This document shows, piece after piece, positions 56,624 through 64,000 of a stretch of 64,000 bases of DNA. Both the position numbers and the translations under genes were made by a program. Source of the DNA: Gordonia gummivorans (GTDB lineage: Bacteria > Actinomycetota > Actinomycetes > Mycobacteriales > Mycobacteriaceae); assembly GCF_022513585.1 (NCBI RefSeq), contig NZ_JAKWBF010000011.1, forward strand, positions 62,001 through 126,000. Reading direction: 5' to 3'. The notes beneath the pieces are model-generated. The model ran no database searches and was not told the DNA's origin. It worked only from the letters and a program-made list of their open reading frames with translations. Each line of letters opens with the position of its first letter. The first letter of the stretch is position 1.

Positions 56624-56771
56624 CGTTAACCGTGCGTCTCGAATCGTCGACCGTGCGTCTTGGAGTTGGCGAAACGTGGATTGCGTGCACAGTCAACGGA
56701 ACACGATGCACGGTCAACGATTTCCGGCGCACGGTCAACGATCCGCGACGCACGCTCGACGATCAGGTTTG
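56624..56771. repeat. 21-bp-period inverted repeat array between cysA and cbiX
   Basis: Two plus-oriented units (GTTAACCGTGCGTC at 56625 and GTCGACCGTGCGTC at 56646) are 21 bases apart. Four units of the opposite orientation (GCACAGTCAACG, GCACGGTCAACG twice, GCACGCTCGACG) start at 56687, 56708, 56729 and 56750, again 21 bases apart. The two arms can pair over about 32 bases with few mismatches. It probably ends transcription of both convergent operons. The last unit overlaps the end of cbiX. Confidence 0.75.
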
Positions 56772-57482
56772 GTGTACGAGCGGGGTGTCGAGGGTGGCCC
56801 CGCGGTAGAGCGACACGACCGCATCCACGACGTCGGCGTGGGTGCCGAGGGGGCCGGCGACGACCGCGTCGGACACGATCGTGTCGAGGGCGCACTCGAC
56901 GCGCTCGGTCAGCAGGCCGGCCGACAGGAAGTACGGGCTGAGGGCGATACGACGCGCGCCGCCGGCACGTAGCCGCCGAACTGCGGTGTGCAATGCACGC
57001 TGGTTGGGACCCAGTTTGGTGGCAAACACGGTTTCGACCGGTCGGTGCAACCGGGTGGACAATTCGATTGCGCGACGGCGCACGTGGCGATCGGCGGTCG
57101 GATCCGATGACCCCACCGCGCACAGGATCACGCCGTCGTGTCGCGACATCCCCGCCTCACGAAGACGCTGTACCAGGCCGGAAGTCATTGTGCGCGAGCC
57201 GATCACGTCGGTTTGCCGAGCGCCGGGGCAGTGCTCACCGATGATGGCGGGGAGGTCGGTCTTGCTGTGGTAGCCCGCGGCCAGCAGGAGCGGGACCGCC
57301 ACGGGTGCGGGCCCGGATGACGCCAGCACCTCCTCGACGCGAGGTTCGTTGAGGTCGAGGTAGGACAAGCGAACCCGCACACCGGGGAGCCGGTCGGCCA
57401 CCGCCGCACGCACACGGCGCGCGGTATCCGCGAATCGCGGATCCCGGCTGCCGTGCGCGACGAGGACGAGAGTGGTTGTCAC
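56763..57482 (-). CDS. CbiX/SirB-type sirohydrochlorin chelatase
   Basis: A 239-residue two-lobed class II chelatase. His10 (LVAHGSRDPR) and His72 (AGYHSKTDLP) match the metal-binding pair of the SirB group; the second lobe (CAVGSSDPTAD, ALSPYFLSAGL) is a degenerate copy. It would insert Fe into sirohydrochlorin to make siroheme for Sir, or Co for cobalamin. Position in the sir operon favours the former, as in M. tuberculosis (che1, Rv2393). The GTG start overlaps the cysN stop by four bases. Confidence 0.9.
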   Translation of the reverse strand: MTTTLVLVAHGSRDPRFADTARRVRAAVADRLPGVRVRLSYLDLNEPRVEEVLASSGPAPVAVPLLLAAGYHSKTDLPAIIGEHCPGARQTDVIGSRTMTSGLVQRLREAGMSRHDGVILCAVGSSDPTADRHVRRRAIELSTRLHRPVETVFATKLGPNQRALHTAVRRLRAGGARRIALSPYFLSAGLLTERVECALDTIVSDAVVAGPLGTHADVVDAVVSLYRGATLDTPLVHQT

Positions 57483-58774
57483 ACCAGCTCTTTGAGATGC
57501 AGCGGCGCAAGTGCGTCGCCGACCAGGCCGGCCGCGAGGGTGTTGCCGCCCTGCGGATCGATCAGCAAGAAGCTGCCCGACTCGCGATTGATCTGGTAGT
57601 CGTCGGCCGGAATCGGTTCCGCGGTTTGGACCGAGATCCGCACGATCTGGTTGAGCTCCACCGACTCCGGGGCCTCGACCAACGCCAGGTTCTGCTCGTC
57701 GAACAGCGCGTCGAGCGCACCGACGATGGCCTGCGTGGTCTTGGTGCCGTGCTTGAGCAGCAGACGTGCGCCCGGCCGCAGCGGCTTCTCGGCGAGCCAG
57801 CACACGGTCGCGGTGAACTGCTGAACCGGTTCGGGAGCGTCGGCCGTGGCGGCGATGACGTCGCCACGCGAGATGTCGACGTCATCGGCAAGCAGCAGCG
57901 TGACGCTGCGTCCGGTATGCGCTGTGGCGAGTTGCCCGTCGGCCGTGTCGATCTGGCTCACGGTGGTCCGGCGGCCGGACGGCAGTACGACGACCTCGTC
58001 GCCGACCGACACGCGTCCGGCAGCGATCTGTCCCGCATAGCCGCGGTAGTCCGGGTAATCGGGGGTGCGCGGCCGGATGACGTACTGGACGGGGAAACGC
58101 AGGCCGACGGGTTCGCGATCGGTCACGTTGGGCACGTTCTCGAGGTGCTCGATGAGCGTCGGCCCGTCGTAATACGGCGTGTTCTCCGAGCGGGTGGCGA
58201 CATTGTCGCCGTGCAGCGCGGAAACCGGGATCGCCTGCACCTGCTGAGCCGACCAGCCCAGCGAATGGGTCAACTCGGCGAACTCGGCCGAGATCTCGGC
58301 GAACACGGTCGCCGGATCGTCAACCAGGTCGATCTTGTTCACCGCCAGGACCAGCTGGGGCACGCCGAGCAACGACATCACGGCCGCGTGCCGACGCGTT
58401 TGCGCCACAACACCATTGCGCGCGTCGACGAGGAGCATGACGAGTTGCGCGGTGGACGCACCGGACACCGTGTTGCGGGTGTACTGCACATGCCCGGGCG
58501 TGTCGGCGAGCACGAATGACCGTGCGGGCGTTGCGAAGTAGCGGTAGGCGACGTCGATGGTGATGCCCTGCTCGCGCTCGGCGCGAAGGCCGTCGACGAG
58601 CAGCGAGAGATCGGGGGTCGCGAGGCCGCGGTCCACCGATGCCTTGGTGACGGCGTCGATCTGATCGGCGAGAACGGACTTGGTGTCGTAGAGCAGGCGG
58701 CCGACGAGGGTCGACTTTCCGTCGTCGACGCTTCCCGCAGTCGCGATGCGAAGGAGGTCGGGTACGTGCTTCAT
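57479..58774 (-). CDS. cysN: Sulfate adenylyltransferase GTPase subunit
   Basis: A 431-residue GTPase that drives APS formation by CysD. G1 GSVDDGKST spans 14-22, G3 DTPGH, G4 NKID; the two beta-barrel domains follow. No CysC (APS kinase) domain is fused, which fits a route reducing APS directly. The start at 58774 follows the cysD stop by one base (TGAGATG); an ATG 24 codons upstream is inside cysD. Confidence 0.95.
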   Translation of the reverse strand: MKHVPDLLRIATAGSVDDGKSTLVGRLLYDTKSVLADQIDAVTKASVDRGLATPDLSLLVDGLRAEREQGITIDVAYRYFATPARSFVLADTPGHVQYTRNTVSGASTAQLVMLLVDARNGVVAQTRRHAAVMSLLGVPQLVLAVNKIDLVDDPATVFAEISAEFAELTHSLGWSAQQVQAIPVSALHGDNVATRSENTPYYDGPTLIEHLENVPNVTDREPVGLRFPVQYVIRPRTPDYPDYRGYAGQIAAGRVSVGDEVVVLPSGRRTTVSQIDTADGQLATAHTGRSVTLLLADDVDISRGDVIAATADAPEPVQQFTATVCWLAEKPLRPGARLLLKHGTKTTQAIVGALDALFDEQNLALVEAPESVELNQIVRISVQTAEPIPADDYQINRESGSFLLIDPQGGNTLAAGLVGDALAPLHLKELV

Positions 58775-58775
58775 C

Positions 58776-59708
58776 TCAGAAATATCCTTCGCGCTTGCGG
58801 TCTTCCATGGCGGCCTCGGACACGCGGTCATCACCGCGCGTGGCACCGCGCTCGGTCAGTCGTGATGCGGCGACCTCGGCCAGGATGGCCTCGTCATCGG
58901 CGGCCTCCGACAGCACCGCGCCGGTCGTCGAGCCGTCGCCGACGGTGCGGTAGCGCACCGAGAGTCGTTGCAGTTCCTCACCTTCGCGGGGGCCGCCCCA
59001 GACGCCGGGAGTCATCCACATGCCGTCGCGCTGGAACACGTCGCGCTTGTGGGAGTAGTAGATCGACGCCAGCAGCACCTGCTCGCGGGCGATGTAGCGC
59101 CAGATGTCGAGTTCGGTCCAGTTGGACAGCGGGAACACGCGTACGTGCTCGCCGGCGGCGTGACGTCCGTTGTAGAGGTTCCACAGTTCGGGCCGCTGAC
59201 GCTTGGGGTCCCACTGGCCGAAGGCGTTGCGCAGGGAGAAGATCCGCTCCTTGGCGCGCGAGCGCTCCTCGTCGCGACGGCCGCCGCCGAAGACCGCGTC
59301 GAAGCGGTTCTCGGTGATCGCGTCGAGCAGGGGAATGGTCTGCAGCGGGTTGCGGACGCCGTCGGGGCGTTCGGTGAGACGCCCGTCGGCGAGGTAGTCC
59401 TCCACGGACGCGACATGCAGGCGAAGATTGTGACGCTCGGCGACCTGGTCGCGGAACTCGAGCACCTCGGGCAGGTTGTGTCCGGTGTCGACGTGCAGCA
59501 GCGCGAACGGCAGGGGAGCAGGCCAGAAGGCCTTCAGTGCCACATGCAACAGCACGGTGGAGTCCTTGCCACCGGAGAACAGGATGACCGGACGTTCGAA
59601 CTCGCCGGCAACCTCACGGAAGATGTGAATGGCCTCGGACTCGAGTGCGTCGAGGGTGGTGAAGTCGTCGGATTCGACGATCTCGCGCGGGGTCTCGGTG
59701 ATGGTCAT
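58776..59708 (-). CDS. cysD: Sulfate adenylyltransferase small subunit
   Basis: A 310-residue PP-loop enzyme making APS from sulfate and ATP. The PP-loop is FSGGKDSTVLLH; HVDTGHNLPEV, FGGGRRDEERSRAKER and the C-terminal RDRKREGYF-like end (MEDRKREGYF) are signatures. The ATG overlaps the cysH stop (ATGA), so translation is coupled through the operon. Confidence 0.96.
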   Translation of the reverse strand: MTITETPREIVESDDFTTLDALESEAIHIFREVAGEFERPVILFSGGKDSTVLLHVALKAFWPAPLPFALLHVDTGHNLPEVLEFRDQVAERHNLRLHVASVEDYLADGRLTERPDGVRNPLQTIPLLDAITENRFDAVFGGGRRDEERSRAKERIFSLRNAFGQWDPKRQRPELWNLYNGRHAAGEHVRVFPLSNWTELDIWRYIAREQVLLASIYYSHKRDVFQRDGMWMTPGVWGGPREGEELQRLSVRYRTVGDGSTTGAVLSEAADDEAILAEVAASRLTERGATRGDDRVSEAAMEDRKREGYF

Positions 59709-60460
59709 GCGTGCAGCCCACATTCTGTCTTGGCGCGACCGGCCCAACGGCCACTGCGCGGATCGGATCCGGGTTCTGGTTTGGCCGTGCAGGGGGCGCA
59801 GCCGATGGATGGATAGCCTTCGTCGACAAGGGGATTGACGAGAACGCCGTGGGTGTCGATGTAGTCCTGCATGGTCTCGTCTGACCACGGTGCGATCGGG
59901 TTGATCTTGACCAGCCCGAAGCCCTCGTCGAAGGAGATCAACGGTGCGTTGGCCCGCGTCGGCGCCTCCACGCGGCGGATGCCGGTGACCCACGCGTCGA
60001 AACGCTGCAGGCCGGCCTTGAGGGGCACCACCTTGCGCAGCCGGCAGCACTCACCCGGGTCGCGGGCAAACAGGTTGCGCCCCAACAGTTCGTCCTGCTC
60101 GGCAACCGAACGCTCGGGTGTCAGGTTGACCATTTCGACGCCATACACCTGCTCCACGGCATCTCGGGTGCCGATCGTCTCGGCGAAGTGATAGCCGGTG
60201 TCGAGGAACAGCACCTTGACCGGATCGCCGCCGATCAGCTCACTGTCGATGTGCTTGACGGCGAGGTCGACGAGTGCGGCGTCCTGCATGTTGGAGGCCA
60301 CGACGAAGTTGTCGCCGAAGTTCTCCGCGGTCCAGGCGAACAGCTCGGCGGGCGTCGCGTCCGGTCCGAGGTCGGCGGCTCCACGCTCGGCGATCGCGCG
60401 CAACTCGTGCTCGTCGAAACGCCGGCCGGTGGCCGTTGGCGTGGCGGTGGACGTGCTCAT
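59705..60460 (-). CDS. cysH: APS reductase (assimilatory, [4Fe-4S])
   Basis: A 251-residue reductase converting APS to sulfite with thioredoxin. Cluster ligands are Cys138-Cys139 and Cys221/Cys224 (GCAPC), marking the APS rather than PAPS type. The catalytic Cys247 is in the C-terminal ECGLH. Both ends overlap neighbours by four bases. This matches the absence of CysC in cysN. Confidence 0.95.
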   Translation of the reverse strand: MSTSTATPTATGRRFDEHELRAIAERGAADLGPDATPAELFAWTAENFGDNFVVASNMQDAALVDLAVKHIDSELIGGDPVKVLFLDTGYHFAETIGTRDAVEQVYGVEMVNLTPERSVAEQDELLGRNLFARDPGECCRLRKVVPLKAGLQRFDAWVTGIRRVEAPTRANAPLISFDEGFGLVKINPIAPWSDETMQDYIDTHGVLVNPLVDEGYPSIGCAPCTAKPEPGSDPRSGRWAGRAKTECGLHA

Positions 60461-62253
60461 CGCAGTGCCTCCTCGTCGGCACGAACGGCCCACTGCGCGA
60501 ACCGTTCTCCGTCGTTGCGCTGGTCCACGAAGTTGCGGACGACGCGCTCGATGTAGTCGCCGAGTTCGGTCGAGTTCACCTTGTGCTGGCGCAGCTTGCG
60601 GCCGAAGCCGGCGTCCTGGCCGAGACTGCCGCCGAGATGAACCTGGAAGCCCTCGGTCTGCCCGCCGTTGCCGTCCTCGACGAGCTGTCCCTTGAAGCCG
60701 ATGTCGGCGATCTGCGATCGCGCGCACGAGTTGGGGCAGCCGTTGATGTTGACGGTGATCGGGACGTCGAGACCTGAATTGATGTCGGCGAGGCGCTCCT
60801 CGAGCTCTGGCACGAGCACCTGCGACCGTTTCCGGGTCTCCACGAAGGACAGCTTGCAGAACTCGATACCGCTGCAGGCCATGAGATTTCGTCGCCAATT
60901 GGAGGCGCGCGCCTGCAGTCCGAGCGGAGCCAGTTCGGCGATGAGCTGCTCCACCTTGTCGTCGGCGACGTCGAGGACCACGAGTTTCTGGTACGGCGTG
61001 AAGCGGATGCGATCGGAGCCGATGCGCTCGGCCGCGTCGGCAACGGCGGTCAGCTTGGTCCCGGTGACGCGCCCGGCGATCGCGGCGAAGCCGACCGAGT
61101 TGAGCCCGTTCTTGAGCTTCTGCACACCGACGTGGTCGCGCGGCTGGGTCAGCGGCTCGGGTGCCGGACCGTCGATCAGCTTGCGACCCAGGTATTCGTC
61201 CTCGAGTACCTGGCGGAACTTCTCGATGCCCCAGTCCTTGATCAGGAACTTCAGGCGTGCCTTGGCGCGCAGGCGGCGGTAACCGTAGTCACGGAAGATC
61301 GAGACGACGCCTTCCCACACGTCGGGCACCTCGTCGAGCGGGATCCAGGCGCCGACCCGCTGGGCGAGCATCGGGTTGGTCGACAGGCCACCGCCGACCC
61401 AGAGGTCCAGACCGGGGCCGTGCTCGGGATGGTTGACGCCGATGAAGGCGATGTCGTTGGTCTCGTGTGAGACGTCCTGCAGGCCGGAGATGGCGGTCTT
61501 GAACTTGCGGGGCAGGTTCGAATACTGCGGGTCGCCGATGTAACGGCGCACGATCTCGTCGATCGCCGGGGTGGGGTCGAGGACCTCGTCGATGGCGTCG
61601 CCTGCCAGGGGCGAGCCGAGAATGATGCGCGGGCAGTCGCCGCACGCCTCGGTGGTCTTGAGTCCGACGCCCTCGATGCGTTCCCAGATGGTCGGGACGT
61701 CTTCGATGCGAATCCAGTGGTACTGCACGTTCTCGCGGTCGGACAGGTCGGCCGTGTCGCGTGCGAACTCGGTCGAGATCTGACCGAGCGTGCGGAGCTG
61801 CTCGACGTTGAGCGCACCGGCATCGCAGCGGATGCGCATCATGAAGTGGCTGTCCTCGAGGATGTCGATGTTCTCGTCACCCGTCCAGGTGCCGTCGTAG
61901 CCCTCTTTGCGCTGCGTGTACAGGCCCCACCAGCGCATGCGGCCGCGCAGATCCTGCTTGTCGATCGAGTCGAAGCCCTGCTTGGAGTAGATGTTCTCGA
62001 TGCGGGCCCGGACGTTGAGCGGGTTGTCGTCCTTCTTGACCTGCTCATTGGTGTTGAGCGGTTCGCGGTAGCCCAGCTTCCACTGGCCTTCCGCGCGGCG
62101 CTTGGTCGGACGTGCTTTGCGTGCCTGCCGCGGGGCGTCATCGCCGGCCTCCGAACGCGGGGTGCGCGGGGTCCGTGCGGGCCGCTTCGACTCCGCGGGC
62201 CCCTTGGGTGCGGACTCTTCGGGCACGGCAGGGGCGTCTGTTGTGGACGTCAT
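60457..62253 (-). CDS. sir: Ferredoxin-dependent sulfite reductase
   Basis: A 598-residue siroheme/[4Fe-4S] enzyme reducing sulfite to sulfide, of the NirA/SirA type. Cluster and siroheme ligands are Cys460, Cys466, Cys506 and Cys510 (C-x5-C and C-x3-C in NGCPNSCAR). ACGDCPR supplies a Cys like the one forming a Tyr-Cys bond in mycobacterial NirA. The first 55 residues are a Pro/Arg/Lys-rich extension. The start at 62253 has AGGAGA upstream, part of which lies in a hairpin. It is first gene of sir-cysH-cysD-cysN-cbiX. Confidence 0.94.
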   Translation of the reverse strand: MTSTTDAPAVPEESAPKGPAESKRPARTPRTPRSEAGDDAPRQARKARPTKRRAEGQWKLGYREPLNTNEQVKKDDNPLNVRARIENIYSKQGFDSIDKQDLRGRMRWWGLYTQRKEGYDGTWTGDENIDILEDSHFMMRIRCDAGALNVEQLRTLGQISTEFARDTADLSDRENVQYHWIRIEDVPTIWERIEGVGLKTTEACGDCPRIILGSPLAGDAIDEVLDPTPAIDEIVRRYIGDPQYSNLPRKFKTAISGLQDVSHETNDIAFIGVNHPEHGPGLDLWVGGGLSTNPMLAQRVGAWIPLDEVPDVWEGVVSIFRDYGYRRLRAKARLKFLIKDWGIEKFRQVLEDEYLGRKLIDGPAPEPLTQPRDHVGVQKLKNGLNSVGFAAIAGRVTGTKLTAVADAAERIGSDRIRFTPYQKLVVLDVADDKVEQLIAELAPLGLQARASNWRRNLMACSGIEFCKLSFVETRKRSQVLVPELEERLADINSGLDVPITVNINGCPNSCARSQIADIGFKGQLVEDGNGGQTEGFQVHLGGSLGQDAGFGRKLRQHKVNSTELGDYIERVVRNFVDQRNDGERFAQWAVRADEEALR

Positions 62254-62260
62254 GAAATCT

Positions 62261-62278
62261 CCTGTGCCGGCGCACAGG
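62261..62278 (-). promoter_or_regulatory. Hairpin overlapping the sir Shine-Dalgarno sequence
   Basis: CCTGTG-6 nt-CACAGG pairs so that three bases of AGGAGA (62258-62263 on the minus strand) are in the stem. A second hairpin (62324-62342, 6 bp) lies upstream. Together they could form a switch after the leader peptide. Confidence 0.4.
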
Positions 62279-62363
62279 GCCGGCGGGTATCGCACGATGA
62301 ACGGGCTGGTTTACGTGCCGGCGTCCCGCTGGAAATGCGGGATCCCTCAGGGCCGAGACGTCG

Positions 62364-62453
62364 CTAAACGCGACAGAATGCGCTGCAGACGCGCTTGAAA
62401 TCAATGTGGCGACGCGCAGCCAGCCACACCCCTGGGAAAATCACGGTGTCCAT
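62364..62453 (-). CDS. Cys-containing leader peptide of the sulfite reductase operon
   Basis: A 29-codon ORF that ends 110 bases before sir. Its C-terminal half reads RRHIDFKRVCSAFCRV, with two Cys codons near the stop. This fits the RRH(V/I)D-x2-RV-x-SA-x-CR pattern of short actinobacterial ORFs catalogued as putative leader peptides of sulfur genes. Ribosome pausing at Cys codons could control sir expression. No ribosome-binding site is visible, so it may be leaderless. Confidence 0.65.
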   Translation of the reverse strand: MDTVIFPGVWLAARRHIDFKRVCSAFCRV

Positions 62454-62492
62454 AGTGCCACGCTCGTGGTCGCCTCGTCTACTTGGGGTTAT

Positions 62493-62513
62493 TTTCCATC
62501 ACTGTGATGGAAA
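62493..62513. promoter_or_regulatory. Perfect 21-bp palindrome between sir and hemW
   Basis: TTTCCATCAC-T-GTGATGGAAA is 10+1+10 and perfect. It lies 40 bases upstream of the leader peptide start and 124 bases before hemW, in the divergent promoter region. A dimeric regulator site for the sulfur operon, hemW or both is likely; the regulator is unknown. Confidence 0.6.
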
Positions 62514-62636
62514 GGTCGGTCGTTGATCCATGCAGGTATGAGGGTCAAGGCGTGCGGTCCGTCGTCTATTCCCACCGGTGTCCCACGCTTCCGAGCCGAT
62601 TACGCCGTTGCCGGGTTCGGTCGGCATGATGGACAG

Positions 62637-63836
62637 GTGAAGGTCTCGTCGCCACCGGTTGTGGATCCGGCCATCGCACGAGCATGTGCGAGCGCCGATC
62701 GGTCCGTGCCGTTCGGCCTGTACCTGCACGTTCCCTTCTGCGCGACCCGGTGCGGCTACTGCGACTTCAACACCTATACCGCCGGTGAACTCGGCAGCGC
62801 GTCGTCGCCGGAGACATGGCACAACGCGGTGGCCGCCGAACTCGAGGCGGCGTCGACGCTGCTGCGTCCGGCTCGGCCGGTGTCGTCGATCTTCGTCGGT
62901 GGCGGAACGCCGTCGCTGCTGGGGGCGTCTGGGCTCGGTCGTCTGCTCGACCGGGTTCGCGACAACTTCGAGATCGCCGACGACGCGGAGATCACCACCG
63001 AGTCGAATCCGGAGTCGACCTCTCCCGAGTTCTTCGACGGGCTCCGCGCGGCCGGTTTCACCCGGATCTCGCTGGGTATGCAGTCGGCAGCCGCTCACGT
63101 GCTGGCGGTGCTCGACCGCACGCACACGCCGGGGCGGGCCGTCGCAGCCGCGCGCGAGGCGCGCGCAGCCGGGTTCGCACACGTCAACCTGGACCTGATC
63201 TACGGGACGCCGGGGGAGTCGGACGCCGACCTGCACGCCAGCATCGACGCGGTCCTCGCGGCCGACGTCGACCATGTGTCGGCATACGCCTTGATCGTCG
63301 AGGATGGCACGGCGCTGGCGCGGCGAATTCGGCGCGGCGAGATGCCTGCACCCGACGACGACGTACTCGCCGACCGTTACCGCATCCTCGACCGCAGGCT
63401 CACCGACGCGGGGTTCTCCTGGTACGAGGTGTCGAACTGGGCGCGGTCGGCTGCGGGCGAATGCCGCCACAATCTCGCGTACTGGCGCAGCCACGATTGG
63501 TGGGGGATCGGCCCGGGTGCGCATTCCCACGTCAACGGAGTGCGCTGGTGGAACGTCAAGCATCCGGCGCGCTACGCCGACGCACTCGGCGGCCGGCGGC
63601 TGCCGAGCGCGGAGTCAGAGATCCTCGCCGACGCCGACCGGCATGTCGAAACCGTGATGCTGACCACGCGATGCCGCGATGGACTCCCACAGACCGCGCT
63701 CGACGACGCCGAGGATCGTCGGGCTGCCGACCTGTGTGGCGAGGGGCTCTTGATCCGGCGCGACGACGACTACGTACTCACCGATGCCGGGCGGTTGCTT
63801 GCCGACGGGGTCATTCGCCGAATCCTCTGGGACTGA
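62637..63836 (+). CDS. hemW: Radical SAM heme chaperone HemW-like protein
   Basis: A 399-residue radical SAM protein. The cluster motif C-x3-C-x2-C is Cys35, Cys39 and Cys42 in FCATRCGYCDF. GGGTPSLL and ISLGMQS follow in order, and the C-terminal HemN domain is present. HemW proteins bind heme and deliver it to target proteins; they lack coproporphyrinogen oxidase activity despite frequent hemN labels. GTG 62637 gives the usual length. The position matches Rv2388c. Confidence 0.92.
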   Translation: MKVSSPPVVDPAIARACASADRSVPFGLYLHVPFCATRCGYCDFNTYTAGELGSASSPETWHNAVAAELEAASTLLRPARPVSSIFVGGGTPSLLGASGLGRLLDRVRDNFEIADDAEITTESNPESTSPEFFDGLRAAGFTRISLGMQSAAAHVLAVLDRTHTPGRAVAAAREARAAGFAHVNLDLIYGTPGESDADLHASIDAVLAADVDHVSAYALIVEDGTALARRIRRGEMPAPDDDVLADRYRILDRRLTDAGFSWYEVSNWARSAAGECRHNLAYWRSHDWWGIGPGAHSHVNGVRWWNVKHPARYADALGGRRLPSAESEILADADRHVETVMLTTRCRDGLPQTALDDAEDRRAADLCGEGLLIRRDDDYVLTDAGRLLADGVIRRILWD

Positions 63837-63862
63837 TCCCGACCATCCTCCCGTCGTCTTCG

Positions 63863-63956
63863 TCGCAGAAACCGCGCTTGTCGCCAGAAACCGCAGGTGT
63901 CGCCAGAAACCGCTGGCGCGCACGGGTTTCTGACCAGACACGCGGTTTCTGAAATC
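63863..63956 (-). repeat. R3 copy B: inverted copy of the CAGAAACC repeat
   Basis: Inverted relative to 27133-27210, with one extra internal unit: TCGCCAGAAACCGC occurs at 63881 and again at 63900 (19-bp period). Bases 63924-63954 match copy A exactly. It lies 27 bases after hemW. The last bases of the window (63957-64000) show nothing recognisable. Confidence 0.75.
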
Positions 63957-64000
63957 GCGACACACCGACGATGTGGCTCGACTGCCGTGTCGAACACCAT

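Larger units (their letters stand above)
62254..62636. other. Divergent regulatory region between sir and hemW
   Basis: A 383-base region that holds, from the sir side, the hairpin over the Shine-Dalgarno sequence, a second hairpin, the leader peptide ORF and the palindrome. An in-frame upstream extension of hemW (from 62523) is open but not conserved in type. Confidence 0.6.

Noticed and set aside
63863-63956. R3 considered as a CRISPR array
   Set aside because: The units are short, in both orientations, without uniform spacers, and no cas genes are near.
63770-64000. A 76-codon minus-strand frame at the end of the window
   Set aside because: It overlaps hemW and R3 copy B and has no family features; it cannot be judged at the window edge.

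Overview
The window is high-GC actinobacterial chromosome. Gene content and order point to the Mycobacteriales, most likely Gordonia or a close relative (inferred from synteny and family knowledge; no search was run). Markers are hupB with a Lys/Ala/Pro tail, the F420 enzyme fbiD, a gpgP-octT pair for methylglucose lipopolysaccharide synthesis, a MutT1-type Nudix/histidine-phosphatase fusion and many start codons that look leaderless. Almost everything is chromosomal core; there is no prophage, CRISPR array or complete insertion sequence.

Block 1 (1-26.8 kb) follows the order of the M. tuberculosis Rv2996c-Rv2973c region: a secreted serine protease, serA-leuB, an MFS transporter, an FAH-family hydrolase with an alpha/beta hydrolase, gltX, tRNA-Gln and tRNA-Glu, an FMN/F420-type split-barrel protein, an NdgR-like IclR regulator divergent from leuCD, hupB, mutT1-ppk, fbiD, gpsA (without the usual ddl neighbour), a DUF3515 protein, a stand-alone Lrp ligand domain, thiL, a gamma-carbonic-anhydrase-like protein, ung, an enoyl-CoA hydratase, rpmB, fakA and recG.

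A gene-poor stretch (26.84-27.51 kb) holds two dispersed repeats and a 106-bp miniature inverted-repeat element. It also marks a synteny junction. Block 2 (27.5-63.8 kb) follows the Rv2427c-Rv2388c region: HNH nuclease, proA, a MoxR/VWA pair, nadD-rsfS-gpgP-octT, degV, comEA-comEC-holA, rpsT, a sulfotransferase-like gene behind a second miniature element, an ATP-grasp/alpha-E/transglutaminase operon, a MazF-fold gene coupled to a hydrolase, lepA, an M3 peptidase, a GH15 trehalase-type enzyme, two tiny membrane proteins, the sulfate ABC transporter, the full sulfate-reduction operon (sir-cysH-cysD-cysN-cbiX) and hemW. Inverted copies of one repeat (R3) lie at both ends of block 2.

The sulfur genes form a complete route. 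SubI-CysTWA imports sulfate, CysDN makes APS, CysH reduces APS to sulfite, Sir reduces sulfite to sulfide, and the CbiX-type chelatase supplies siroheme for Sir. A Cys-containing leader peptide, a perfect 21-bp palindrome and a hairpin overlapping the Shine-Dalgarno sequence precede sir.

The most unusual signals are non-coding or nearly so. They include a 17-bp tandem repeat before recG that forms a chain of six-codon ORFs whose stops overlap the next ATG, a 21-bp-period inverted array between cysA and cbiX, a two-hairpin element repeated just after two stop codons, and the R2 and R3 repeats.
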